Assembly (NCBI GenBank): GCA_015179125.1
Contig: WHVA01000085.1
Coordinates: 124,001-188,000, forward strand
Reading direction: 5' to 3'
DNA length: 64,000 nucleotides
From: Gautieria morchelliformis
Taxonomy: Eukaryota; Basidiomycota; Agaricomycetes; Gomphales; Gomphaceae
Shown here: piece after piece, positions 47,049-59,367 of the stretch
Layout of the letters: each line of letters starts with the position of its first letter
How positions within the stretch are numbered: position 1 is the first letter of the stretch
The notes under the pieces: model-generated
Seen by the model: the letters and a program-made list of their open reading frames with translations, nothing else
What the model was told of the DNA's origin: nothing
The model's database searches: none
Program-made: the position numbers and the translations under genes

Positions 47049-48660
47049 TCAAATACCTTCTCCTTCGTCGAGTTCGACAGCAAGAATGTCCATTTTGCTC
47101 TAATGATCAAACCGTTAGCGAGTACGTGTCACGGTCAACATACCAAACGTACCCGATAGGTCATCCTCCGGCCTTCAACAACTCTTTCAAGCACTCGTAT
47201 CTGCCATTTTAACCGTTTGGTCAACGAACGAGATATTGCGCTACGATTTGCCTGGACTCGGTCTGCGAAAGCCTTAGAACACGATTGATCACCAACTAGT
47301 GACAGACACCGCAATCAAGGATCGCCAGACCTTGTAAACTCGATCATCACGAGCAAAATAGTAAGACTGCAAAGAAATGCGTCATAGGCACGGTCAAAGT
47401 GATCAATACCGGGCTCACTGGGATCGGCTCCGCGTCGATAAAATTCAAGGCGCTCATCCAAGTGGCTAGAAGTAGTAAATCCACAGTGGCGTTAGCAACG
47501 CTGAGGGAGCAAGATTAGTGGGACTACATTATGCCAGTGGAAAACTGACTAATCCTCCAATGCAGCTATTGCGGTGGCCTTTCCTAGTTCTTTAGTGGCA
47601 AATTTCCGAACAGCTTGTTCAGCTGCCTGTACAGGTTTGCCGTCCGTCCCAGCACGCAAAGCAAGGACGACAGTGGACGTTTGAGCCCATACCCATTTAT
47701 CACCTTCACTCATTATCAGGCATTGCATAAAGGATGCTATGAGGTCGCCTTGACTCTGCTGCAAGCCGTAATCGATAGCTAACTTGAGGTTTACCCCTAA
47801 AATCCTCCAAGTTTAGTTTGACAAGGGAAATGCAGCAATGCAAAACGTACGAAGGGCCTTAAGAAGCGTCTTGGTGCGAGGTTTTTGAAGATCCTCGTCT
47901 TCCAAATGATTTACAAATCGACTCAGTGCGCCTACAAGGAGAATAGCGACGTCACGATGACTTCGACCGATTCTCATGGCGTGAAGAAGCGGCGTCGCAT
48001 CGCCAGTACGCTGTAGCAGTAGCTATTGACCACGATTCAGCGTTAACATTTGAGATACGCCGGCAAGAGGCACAGACGTGAAAGGCTCGATCTCTGAAGA
48101 AGATGAAGCTACAATTTACTGCAACGATATGTGAAGAAGGATATACCTGACTTCCATAAGAAACACAATATCCTTACGCTCCACAGCGCGAAATATTTCA
48201 AAAGGTTGTGGCTCTCGCCACTTTGATGTAGTTGTCGTCGGAGAAGTGTCCCCTACCTTCGTGCCAGAGGTACCAGTGGACCCCACCGAAGATCGTGAAA
48301 GTGTGCGTGCTCTTGGGCGAGGGGATCTACTCTCCTCTGGCATACGTTCCTCCGACATTCGTTGATCCGAAGGTGGTGAAGGACTACGACGTAGCTGTCG
48401 TAGAATAGCCTTCGGAGCGCTTTGTGTTCCTTCACGTTGCATAAACGCTTGATTCATAGACATGATGACTAGCATCGAAGCCAAGCACGGTGCAAAGGTA
48501 AGAACAAACCTGTTGACGGCAACCGTGCAGGGAGACATGGCCTATCGACAATACATCGGCGTGGTTTAGGGACAGGATAGTGAACTTCCGCATCCAGTGT
48601 AGAAATAATGTAGCTGTTGTTGAACATGCCAGGACAGAAAAAGAGGGTTTCCAACGGTAT
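47049..48660 (-). CDS. Unknown helical protein with disordered Ser/Arg N-terminus
   Basis: Not recognised. The best-supported start is the ATG at 48463 (MSMNQAFMQREGTQSAPKAI), but an upstream exon 48660-48505 reads DVDIPLETLFFCPGMFNNSY and IISTLDAEVHYPVPKPRR and splices in frame through a 41-nt intron, so the N-terminus is probably longer and its first codon unresolved. Next comes RSPRPRARTLSRSSVGSTG, then FEIFRAVERKDIVFLMEVR and DATPLLHAMRIGRSHRDVAI-like repeats suggestive of ankyrin or ARM-type helices, then DLIASFMQCLIMSEGDKWVW and AVRKFATKELGKATAIAALE. The C-terminus is SKRLKWQIRVLERVVEGRRM-like and ends EGEG-I at 47049. About eight introns. Function cannot be assigned. Confidence 0.55.
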
Positions 48661-49519
48661 GTCGACGTCTTGCCATAGGAGCACCACCAAACAGGCTTAT
48701 ATAAGTCACTGAAGCCTGAGGAGTAACTATATCCAGTATTCATAATGACCCAAAGCATACTCTCTAAGTATTATCGAATCCACCCGGGCCCTAATATATA
48801 ATAAGCCACCAAGCGAAGTCCTGTGTGTCCGACCGCAGTGGGCACTATGGCACATTGGCTGCGACAGCAAACGTGATCAACCGCTATGGCTGTATCTCGA
48901 CTAGCATTAGCAGCAAGTCGTCGACACTCAGAACCGAGGTTTTATCAACACTTGAACATAAAAAGTACATTAGATTCAGGTCTAATTACGCTGCTTTATT
49001 TCAAAGTTTAATTAGCTTATCGGTCTGGCCAAATTAAGAAGGAGACCCTGGCGCGGCTGTACACTAAGTATAGTTTCTCCTTGCCAAAAAATGTCCGATA
49101 GAGTATGGGCCACCTGGCGGACCTAACTTACAGATGAAGCCAACTCTGTAGTTCTGGTATGCTACACGCACGAATATGTCGATATAATATGCAACTGATC
49201 GCGATTTTCGTCTCCGCCCCAATCGTTTCTTTTGTTGCAAACCGCCACTGATTTAAACCCACTGATCTTCTTACCTCTGCTGCCTACGTGTGCGCTGATG
49301 TTTAATATCTGGAAACAAGCTTGGCGTAATGAGGACACATCTAGAACAGATCATGAGGCGAGTGTTAATCTGGAGACTCTGAGTGGCACCACAGGTGATC
49401 AGCCGCTCGCTGAATCTGCCTGTCCCGCTCTTTGTTTCTGTCATCCCTTAAATTCTGTTCTGTCGAGCTCAACTTTTCAATCAGCCCTCTTCGTTCTTCA
49501 CCTCCAAGAAACACGCTAG
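48661..49519. other. Divergent intergenic stretch upstream of Dicer
   Basis: About 860 bp between the unknown minus-strand gene and the first secure Dicer codons. It should hold both promoters and the unresolved Dicer start exon. An open frame at 49232-49519 (MFNIWKQAWRNEDTSRTDHE inside) precedes the Dicer frame but is in another phase, so an intron must intervene if it is real. Nothing else recognised. Confidence 0.4.
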
Positions 49520-52500
49520 AGCTGTGCAGCAACCTAACGATGCAGTCGATGTCGCGGATACACGCCCAACAAAGAAGGCTAGGAAAGAAACTCATGCTGA
49601 TGCGCCAAAAAAGGATTCTTTGGCCAACTATCTTCCTGAACTTCCTGCAAAAACCCTTGTGAATCCGCCTGTCGTCGCCGAAGAGAAATCTCCATATATC
49701 TTGCTGTCATATATCGACGAAATATCGGAGCGTGCTCAGCGAATCAACAGTAAGGTTTGGCTTACGGCCGTATACTTTGGTTGACTATGATTGAAATATT
49801 AGCTTTGGCTGTCTTGGATACGACAAATTGTGAGTAATAATTGTATCTTGTGACAGCCACGATTTATTCAACTCTTGCGCAGATAAAAGCGCCTTAGTAA
49901 TGAAGATGTTGCACTGGGTTACAGACATGGAAAGAGCATGGAGGGTCAATGGCCATCCCAGGCGTGTCGCCCTTCTGGTGGTCTCGTCAGTCAAACACAA
50001 TGTATTCTTATGTTAGTCATGTTGAACGGATCACGCGGTAGTCACGATGCTCTGGACGAGGATCAGCCTCAAATATTACAGCATATGGCACCGTACAGCA
50101 TCGGCGCGTATACTGACCAGTGGCATAGTTCCGAACTCGATCCTTGGCAGGATCTTTTGGAAAAGGACCTGGTCATGATTTCTGCCAAGGTGAGCCAGTT
50201 TGTATTGTTTAGAGTCAACTAGGTTGGTTCACGTATTGTCAGGCGTTTTTGGAGTCGCTTTTACATGGGAAATTATCTCTCGCGCAGGTGAACTTGATCA
50301 TTCTAGATGACGCACAGTTTGCGGGAGATCCTCATCCTATGGCCCGTGTCATGATGGAATTCTATAGATCAGCTCTTCGTGATGAAAGGCCTCGGATTTT
50401 CGGGATGATGACTCCAGAGCCGGACACTAAGATTCATTACGACATTGGCATTCTCAAGCTTGAGAAACTTTTGGATGCCACCATGGCTGGAGTGTCTTCA
50501 GAGACTCGAGACCAAGTCATGGCATTACCTGACAAGCCCAATGAGCTGGTGATATTTTACGACCCTCATCTCAAGCTGGGGAGGGTCGATACTCCACTTT
50601 TACGACAGCTCCGACAGATCGATCCAAAGATGGAATATTTTCGGAAGCAGTTTAAAGGTGCGAAGCATGTGTAAGTTTATGTTATCCCTTCTCTCTACAC
50701 AGTATCCTTTCTCTTCATTTTTCTTCGTTTGGCTATGGCTCAAGCTATATGAACCTCTTATGCAGTGGTTATGAACTCGGATCTTGTGCCAGTGATCTAG
50801 TATGGCGCAAGGCTTTCCGAGAGATGGATGCAAACATCCTGCCAAGCTATGCGGATGATGATGACGATGACGAGCCAAATGACCCTGCCATAAAAGCTAC
50901 ACGAATCCAAGAAAAGGTCAAAAATGTTGTAAAAAATTGGATATTCACCATGCCAAATCTCGATTACACTTCACGAGGCTATAATGTAACCCCCAAGCTG
51001 GTCAAGCTAGTCCAGATTTTGCAGGCTTGCGCGCCCCAAGGTGACCTTTTTCGTGGCATTGTATTTGGTAACACTTTGATCAAGTCGGTACACTGGCATA
51101 AACTCACTGTGCGCCATGCTCCTTGTTTAGTGCAGAGGCGAGTAATTGCCCACGCCATGTTGGACATTTTACGTGTGTTGAGCGACTATCTGGGGTTCCT
51201 TCGGCCGCAAGTGATAACAGGACACGGTGCATTCACAGACCCCCATGTTCAGGTCAGTATATCACTGGTACTATCACATAGTCTCTGAGCTTTTGGAGAG
51301 TGCAGCAAGACCTCTTAGAAGACTTCAGACTGGGAACAACCAATTTACTCATCACTACTAAATACGCTGAGGACTTGGAGATACCTACATGCTCTTGTGT
51401 CATTAGGTGAGTGGCATCATGTTCTAATTGTTGTGGCTTCACTGCAAAATATTTTCTAGATTCAACATCTTCGAAAGTCAAGTTTCGTATGCCTATGCCC
51501 GTGCAAGGTCTCGTGGCCGTGACAGTCACTTGATTCACATGGTCGAAAGAGGCAATGACGTGCATCGCCGAGTGCTGTCCGATATTGCAAGGCTCGACAA
51601 AGGAATGCAGAAATGGGTTGATTCTGTTGTTGATAGTCCAGGGAGCTCGTCACCTCCTTCGTCTCTAACTGAGACACCGGATCCTTACCGTTCTGATAGC
51701 GATGACGAAGATGACAGCGCAGAAACATTTGTGAAGGATCCCACCACCAGTGGACGCATACATGCTCACGATGCCACGACCGTAGTCTATCGATTTGCTG
51801 CTTCCCTTGGGAACGGTAATGATGATATTTCATCGCGTCCGCTTTTTGAATTTCAACAACTTCGCGGGCGTGGTCCGCGCAACTTGCACCTCTGCACCGT
51901 TGTGTTGCCTCCCGGAGCGCCTATCAGGACTGTATCTGGTCCCCCTTACCCCACGCAGTCTGCGGCTCGCCGTGCGGCTTGCTTGCAAACCTGTGAGCAG
52001 TTGTTTTACAAGGGTCATCTACATTACAAGCTTTTTCCTCGACCCCCACCTGTGAGTGTCCGACAGCAGCGGGAGTCTTATGTATCACCTGCCATGGTCG
52101 AAGAGATGAGCGACAATGAAGATGACGAAGAGGTGGCGGCTATGCCTTTTTCCAAAGCTAAAAGTTCGGGGACGCGTTGCTACCCTCGTCGAAGGCCTGA
52201 TTTCTGGGCTAACACTGCTACTATGCGCGATGGGTTTCTCTATCCGACAATTATCAGTACTGACCGCGAAGAGGATTCTAATCGGATATACCAGCCCATC
52301 CTGATTTTGACTCGTCTTCCGTTACCGTCTGTCGAAAGCTTCAAGCTTTTCTTCGCGGGTGTTCCCTCCAATGTACACTTCCGACCGGGCGCACCATTTC
52401 AGGTCGATGAAGAACAATTGCAGTTGTTGTATAAGTATACAATTCGTGTCTGTCGCGTGGTGGCAAATAAGCCATTCATCTGCAAGCTGGAGGATCTAGC

Positions 52501-55399
52501 TTACTTTATAGCGCCGTTAGGCCCCACTTGGGAATCAGACGTCGAAAGGTCCAGGGGGAGATGGGATCTCGAAGCTGTCGCAGACCACATTCCTTGGGAC
52601 TTGGTATCATTGGCAGCTACAAACTGGGTGGTCGCCCTCAAGAGGGACTCGCTGGAGAGCCTTAATGAAGATATTCAGAATGCTGTTATCCAAGATAGAT
52701 GGGTTGAGTTCACCCGTCGATATGATGCATGTACCGTTCGACCAGATCTCAACCCCCTTTCCAAACCAGCCGACAGCCTAGTTTGTTGTCTCAGATTTAC
52801 TCGTTTTACCTTGCGTTGACATGGTATCCTACAGCGCGAAGCCAATTATGAGAATCTGGTCGAATACTGCAAGGCGCGTCGCAAAGGCTTCGAAGGGCTG
52901 GAAGACTATACGCAGCCTCTTATTGAAGTCCTTCGTGTTCCTGCCATTACGAATCATCTAAATCCAACATCTCGACCCTCTACCGTTTCTAAAAAGAACC
53001 CGGCCAAATGCAAGTTCACCAGTCACATTTCTGATGGAATGCTGAAAATATCGCATAGACTTAATTCCAGAGCTATGTTGCCGTTTGACTATACCCGCTA
53101 GGTTAATAATGCGGACTATTTCTTCTTTGCTTCGAACCGCTGAATTCGTGTTGTAGCACATTGCGCATGGCCTTACTCATGCCATCGATCACTCGGCGGC
53201 TGGATGACATTCTGCTTGTCAAGGAACTAAATGCGAAATTCTTTGACCATTGTATCACGGAACAACTTTTGCACACAGCAGTGTCAGCCCCATCTGCCAG
53301 CGTGGAGTTCGACTACGAACGTTTGGAGCTACTTGGTGAATCACTAATTTAAAGGTTAAGTTCCGTGACTCATAACAGCTTCACCAGGCGATGCTTATCT
53401 AAAGTATCTGTCTTCCATTTACCTGTTCGTCACGAACCCAACTCAACATGAGGGCGCTTTACATATCGCGAGGCAACGCATTATCAGCAACAGATCTCTT
53501 CTCAAGAACGCGGACCGGAGTGGACTTCCCCAATACATACAGTCCAAACCATTCACCTCGAAGGCGTGGGTACCACCTAATTTCCGAATCTTCCGTCCAC
53601 CGAGGGTTGTTGTCCCGGACGAAGCTTCGAAAGAACAGGAGGTCTCAGGATCCATCGCTAATCCCGATGTTACAATGCGTGGCGATGAGGGTGACAATAC
53701 GGTTGGGGACGCACCTGTTACATCTCAGCTAAATACTGTTTCTTTCGATAATACCCTCTCGAGGGATACTATAGCCGACGCCTCCAATTCGACATCGGTG
53801 GTTTATGACGATAACGGCGACTCTGTGTCGAATAAAGCTCTGGTAGTCTATCCGCCGGAAGTGACTGACAATCAACCATCGAATCAGGCCCAACCTAGCG
53901 GCAAAAAATCCAAGCGTGGTCAGGAGGATGCAAATGTGCAATGGTTAGGCGACAAGGTGAATAGGCGGCCGTTTTGCAGGGGGTCTCGTGGGCTCATTAA
54001 GGTCGATCTAGGGAGTCGCGGATGTTGCGGAAGCCATAATCGGTGCTGCTTATGTGACAGCAGGACGTGAAGTGGCTTTACGTGTCACAAAAGCCATGAA
54101 TATTCCGGTGCCACACATTGACCGGTGGACCGATTTCGCTAGAAAGACTCTAGCTCCTCCTCCAGATGTTTCGGCTCAACTGAAAGCAGGAACTGTTGAA
54201 CACATTGAAAAGGCGATTGGCCGTTCCTTCCAGCGGCCTCACTTGTTGGCACAGGCTCTGGTAACTTTACGCACAGCTTGGTCTCCAGATTTCTCAGCAT
54301 TTATTGTTTATAGACACACACTTCCATTCAAGGACATGAAATGACATGTTACGAACGTCTGGAATTTATTGGCGATGCCATCCTTGACTTTCGTACGTTG
54401 GTATTGCAATTTGGACCTTTTCCAATATCATAATTTGCTGCGGCAGTTGTTATTCGTTACATATTTGATAGAGACGGGCAGCTCAGCCCTGGGGCATTAA
54501 CATTACTCAAGGTAGGCGATCTCTACAGTAGACAGCATCCCATCCTGACCGGCGTAGGGAGCAATGGTTTCAAACTCTACTCTGGCTGCGGTCTGCGTGT
54601 ATGCAGATCTTCACCAGCACCTGCTATTCGAATCGCAAAACATAGCAAGCAGCATTCAAGCTTATGCCGATCAACTTGACAGAGCACGTCAAGCGGATTA
54701 CGCACGAGCAGAACGTGAAGGGAGACTGCCAGGCCAATATTGGGTAGACATCGAACAGCCGAAGGTATGCAGATGTATGAAATCGGGCATGAGAGTCGGC
54801 CGTTAACGGTCACCCAGGTTTTATCAGACGTGGTAGAGTCCGTGTTGGGCGCGGTCTACGTCTCCGACAATTTCTCACCGGAAGGAGTAGAGACGTTCTT
54901 CGACCGTGTTTTAAAGCCATTCTTCGATAAACACATCACTCTCAAAACGTTATCGCATCATCCTACTAAAATCCTGTTTGAACTTTTCCAATCTAGAGGT
55001 TGTCAAGAATTCGAAATTATAAAGCAGACGGACTCGGAAAACCCTGGTGTTGTCACATGCGAGGGTACGTGATTTAGTTAGATAGATCGCTGCTCTTGCT
55101 TTAACCAGGCAACAGTGGTATGCCATGACATCATTCTCGCTAGCGCTGAAGACCCATCCACCCAATTCGCGGCCCGTAAAGCGTCATTTCTGGCGTTAGA
55201 TGCGCTGGAGGGGGACATCGACTTTTTAACACGAACATGTTCCTGTAGAAGCCTGAACGAAGCGAAGAAAGCGGCGAAGAAAGCTGTAGCGAAAAACCAT
55301 GCCGAGTTCAATGACGTGGACGCAGATGCGGAGATGAGATTAGTTGAAGAGATGGCCCTCGGAGTGGATGAGATCATGGGGAATGGCAGCGAATCTTGA
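49520..55399 (+). CDS. DCL: Dicer-like ribonuclease III with degenerate helicase domain
   Basis: Large RNA-silencing endonuclease. Order: degenerate DExD helicase half (YIDEISERAQRIN, then LAVLDTTNYKSALVMKMLHW and VNLIILDDAQFAGDPHPMAR), second helicase half (GIVF|VQRRVIAHAMLDIL, NLLITTKYAEDLEIPTCSCV, IRFNIFESQVSYAYARARSR), Dicer dimerisation domain (FEFQQLRGRGPRNLHLCTVV, ARRAACLQTCEQLFYKGHLH), platform-like segment (VESFKLFFAGVPSNVHFRPG), RNase IIIa (FDYERLELLG-DAYLKYLSS, VADVAEAIIGAAYV) and RNase IIIb (CYERLEFIG-DAILDF, LSDVVESVLGAVYVSD), then a dsRBD-like tail. All RNase III metal-binding Glu/Asp positions appear kept. No PAZ is evident. About 14 introns. The first exon is not secure. Stop at 55399. 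Convergent with COX8. Confidence 0.9.
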
Positions 55400-55564
55400 A
55401 TGGGATCATAGTCGGTCCTTACTTCCTGTTTTGCATTGCTGTTCACAACTGTATTACCAATATACTTCACGGAGCTAAAGTACCAAGGAAGCTAACTTGT
55501 AGCGACCTTTGCCCCTCGAGGCACTTAGATGAACCTTGGTGTTTACATGCAAACTGGTTTATGT

Positions 55565-55944
55565 CTATGCACCAGCAGAAGCTTTCCTCCTAGAATAATT
55601 GTGAGAAGATCATACGACATGTAATTTTGATTGCCATACAATTGGTAGTAAGCCGCGGCGAACGGGATGGAAAAGCCCCCAGCCATGAAAAGAACAAGCT
55701 ATGAATCTTCAAAACCTATCGCAAGCTTTAGTTCAAAGACGTATCTTACCTTGACCGCAAAAGTCTTGCGGTTGTCGTATGAGAATGGCATGTTCTGTGG
55801 TGCCGATCAGTGTACTGTTACTTTATGATTTACTTTAACAACCCTCACATTTCCAACGGTGTTCTCTATGTGAACACTTCTAGAAGGCACCATGCTCGAG
55901 CGGACGACGCTCCGGCGCAAAATGGGGGCACGAGCTAGAATCAT
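55565..55944 (-). CDS. COX8: Cytochrome c oxidase subunit 8 (COX7C family), too short for exon-blind ORF calling
   Basis: Small nuclear-encoded complex IV subunit of the inner mitochondrial membrane. Three introns split 74 codons: exon 1 from the ATG at 55944 encodes a presequence, MILARAPILRRSVVRSSMVP then SRSVHIENTVGN; exon 2 NMPFSYDNRKTFAVK; exon 3 LVLFMAGGFSIPFAAAYYQL; exon 4 RKASAGA and stop TAG at 55565-55567. The PFSYxNRKTFAVKL entry and the helix GFSIPFAAAYYQL are the family signature, and the mitochondrial leader (Arg-rich, no acid before residue 26) supports it. Located 77 bp downstream of the aldehyde dehydrogenase stop on the same strand; converges on Dicer. Confidence 0.85.
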
Positions 55945-56021
55945 GGTAGCAGCAGATGTAGATGTAGTTATGACTAATACAGCTCTCGGCGCTTACAAAC
56001 ACGTACGGATACATCACTTCC

Positions 56022-58580
56022 TTACAACGGCCAATCTAACTTCTCGCCGAAATTCCAGTGCACAGCCTTCACTATAGTATACTCGCTGAGGGCATACTCT
56101 CCCAACTCCCTACCAATACCACTTTGTTTGAATCCTCCAAACGGCACGTTGTTGTGCAAAATATTGTACGTGTTGATCCAGACAGTTCCTGCTTGTAGCT
56201 CCTAGAAGGAGATTCATGTCATGGTTTGGAAAAGCAAGCGTATACGTACACTAGACACCCTCAGACATTGGGATGCATCATTGGAATGAAGACCAGCAGC
56301 CAATCCGTAAGTAGTGTTGTTGGCAAGGGCGATCGCTTCCTATGGAAGGAGGACCGTCAGAGCTCTTTAAGATCATTGATAGGAGTGGTAATTACCTCCT
56401 CAGTCTCAAATTTACCGACTGAAAGTACAGGTCCAAAAATCTGCTCGATGTGTTAACGTTGCAAGGTCATACAAGCCGTAAGATAGCTATCTTACTTCTT
56501 CCTTCACCTGTGTAACGATCAGTGACTCTAATACTAAGAACACAAGAATATCTAATATCTCACTATCTTCATCTCAGGCTTGATGTCCGTGAAGACTTGC
56601 GGGAATGGTCGGTGATAAACATTTCATGAATTGCTAGATCACTCACCACACGGATCCACAAAAAAGCCCTTTGACTTTCGCTTCTCTCCACCAACCACCA
56701 CTTTGGCCCCTTCTTTCTTTCCCGATTCGATATAGCCCCATACTCGGTCATATTGGACTTTGGATATAAGGGGCCCTCCGGCAGTGGCCTCGTTAAAAGG
56801 GTCACCGACGACAAACTCCTTGGCTTTGCTCACAAGGAGCTGGATGAACTTGTCATATATAGAAGCTTGTACATAGACTCTTGACCCAGCAGTGCAATCC
56901 TGACCACTGTTTATTGTATTAAAATATGTCTGAAGTGGTCATAATTGTCATACCTATTCCACGTTATGCCAAATATTGCCCAATGCGCCGCTTAAGGTAT
57001 GGGTACCGTTAACACCTAATACCAGTGCAGGGTGATAATGCTGACCTTGTTCGAGATCGGCAGACTCAAATATAAGGTGAGGAGATTTGCCACCGAGTTC
57101 AAGTGATACCTGCATGCATGACATGGGTTGCACGTTAATTTAATAAGAGGGGAGAAGAAACCTTCTTGAGGTTGCTGTGTGCAGATGCTTCTAAAATTTT
57201 GCGTCCAGTAAGGGTTGACCCAGTGAAAGCAACCTATTTGTTAGTCCTTGAGATGGAAGAACTGAGGGTAGCGTCAAGAAATAAATGTATACTTTGTCTA
57301 CTCCGATGTGAGAGGCGAGAGCAGCCCCACCTACGTTTCCCAGAGAGGGAACGCAGTTAAGGACACCGTCAGGATATCTGGCATGTCACGATAAAATAGA
57401 TGCTTCAGCGACAATTGTATGCCCACCCTGCTTCCTTTATCAGTTCACAGAGTTTCTAAAAACCCAGGAATGTTGAGGTTATCGCTGAACAAAACCAGAA
57501 AGTAGATTAATTACGAGGGCCGTGAGTGGAGTGTTCTCCGAGGGCTTCATTACAATCGAACATCCTACTGCTAGCGCTGGTGCTGTCTTCCAGGCCCTTG
57601 GTTGATAGCTAAGCGATCTGTATATAAAGTGGCAGATTGGACATACTTACCACATATTGATGGGATAATTCCATGGAATGCTGCCTGTTTGTTAACATGG
57701 AAGGCTCCAAACCGTCCGCATTGGACCCGAGAGAGACTTACATTTGACCGCATACACCGACGGGTTCATGGCGCGTAAACGCAAACTTCGATTTATCATT
57801 TACTTCAATTGTCTAGAAATTATATTCTTGCAAACTTGCAAACAGGAAATTCAAAAAAAAAGTATTATGCTTGCCTTCCCATGTACTTTATCCGCGAAGC
57901 CAGCTGAAATTCGACACAAGTGACATTGACCGCCATTGTTACCAGAGTGAAAAACTCACCATAATAGCGCATGCAACCGATGGTGTCAGCAATATCAGCA
58001 TCCCTGACAGAAAATGGTCAGCCTCGACGATCCGCTGATCTCACGACCACTATTACCTGGCAAACTTGACAGGCTTTCCGCTATTGAATGACTCCAGCTC
58101 AGCGAGCTCTTGTTGATCGCGTTCTATGAGGTCGGCAAGACGATTGAGGAGCTTCGCTCTTTCCGTTCCTGGAGTATTTTTACCCCAAGTCGTCTGGAAG
58201 GCAGCCCGGGCAGCAGCCACGGCAATATCAATATCTTTTGCCGAGGCTAATAGCGATTACTTTATCGCAAGTACGGCGGTAGGGAAGAGGCACCTACCGG
58301 CACAGACAGTTGTGATAAGCTCTATGGATGCTTCAATCAACACGGCATGTAATACTGTTGATCTAACTGGACGTACCTTCGGTATAAGGATTGATTACAC
58401 TACGAGAGTAACGGATAACCATTATGACCCACTAAACATCAACACGATAAACACTCACTCTAAATCTTTCTCAGAAGCATCTGCGCTAGCCACGAACTTT
58501 CCATTGATGTACAACCCAGTCGGAACAGTTACCTGTCGACCACTGGGAAGAGACAGCGTCTTGGAAAGTTTATCAGGCAT
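56022..58580 (-). CDS. NAD(P)-dependent aldehyde dehydrogenase
   Basis: Oxidises aldehydes to acids; class 1/2-like fold. ATG at 58580, [20 protein letters not shown] then [20 protein letters not shown]. Later exons give [40 protein letters not shown], then the cofactor-binding and catalytic parts: [20 protein letters not shown] carries the catalytic cysteine and [20 protein letters not shown] the following loop. C-terminal exons include [20 protein letters not shown]-type residues with the conserved glutamate region, [20 protein letters not shown] and [20 protein letters not shown], ending [13 protein letters not shown] with stop at 56022-56024. About a dozen introns, two or three of them around the nucleotide-binding half not traced exactly. 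Physiological substrate unknown; the absence of a presequence argues for a cytosolic form. Confidence 0.9.
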
Positions 58581-58923
58581 GGAAAGCTGTCAGCGTGGTC
58601 ACTAGAGAACTCAGGGAATGTGCTATCTCGCTTGATATCTCCTCGCACGTGACCCCCATGCGCTATGACCTCACTATGATTTTACTCAGACTTATGTAAT
58701 TCGTTTTGAGGTCTTTTGTAAAAGCACGGCTGCCTTGCTCGAGGGTTCCAAATGAAAGCTGATCGATCTGGGATGTCTACATGTTGATCATTCATTATTA
58801 TACATACACAAGATCGCGACTTTTGTGTCTCGAGGGTGATCGGTGACAGGTGACGTCTTGAGTAGGGTGAGCATCTGCAGGTATATTGGAGAGGGAGTTT
58901 CTGAGCTGTTCGGTAGCATAGAG
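58581..58923. other. Intergenic stretch ALDH-TIM9 with an E-box
   Basis: 343 bp between the ALDH start and the TIM9 stop. CACGTGA at 58646-58652 (GCACGTGAC including flanks) is the only recognisable element, 66 bp upstream of the ALDH start. A short minus-strand frame here is not convincing. Confidence 0.4.
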
Positions 58924-59367
58924 TTATCGCATTTGAGATTGCTGTTGCATGGTTTCTGTAAAACAAAGTTGAGGGAAGATAGCTTAGCAACCAGAAAATA
59001 ACAGGTTCACCAGCATTATGCTCAGCAAATCGGGCTCCGACTCGTTCAGAATGCTTTAAAAACTTGTCTGCGCAGTTTTGTACACAGGTCTCCTGTGAGT
59101 TCCATCATTTATATAGCAGTGAGCCGCTGGCCTTATGTGCAATGCAAACTGACCTCCTTTGACATCAAGGTTCTGCTGGTGAAGTCATGGACGCATGCAT
59201 TAAAGCACCGGTCTACCAAACCAGAATATAGGCGCATGAAGTCCTGCATCTGCCGTCGTTCATAATGAGTGAAAACTTTCAGGTGAGTACTACGACCCTA
59301 CCTGCTTTTTTTCAATGATCTTGTTCATTGCGGCTTGCTCCGAAGGGTTTAATTGTGAGAAATCCAT
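58924..59367 (-). CDS. TIM9: Mitochondrial intermembrane-space chaperone Tim9
   Basis: Small TIM chaperone that forms the Tim9-Tim10 hexamer carrying carrier proteins and other hydrophobic precursors to TIM22. Four exons encode 91 residues: [20 protein letters not shown] with KQ, then [20 protein letters not shown] and [32 protein letters not shown] with RFAEHNA, and [10 protein letters not shown] before the TAA at 58924-58926. Both CX3C motifs (CFNAC, CVQNC) are intact and 22 residues apart as expected for twin-CX3C proteins. The helix [15 protein letters not shown] is diagnostic of Tim9 rather than Tim10. Entirely missed by plain ORF finding because every exon is under 40 codons. Lies 343 bp upstream of the ALDH start on the same strand. 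Confidence 0.93.
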
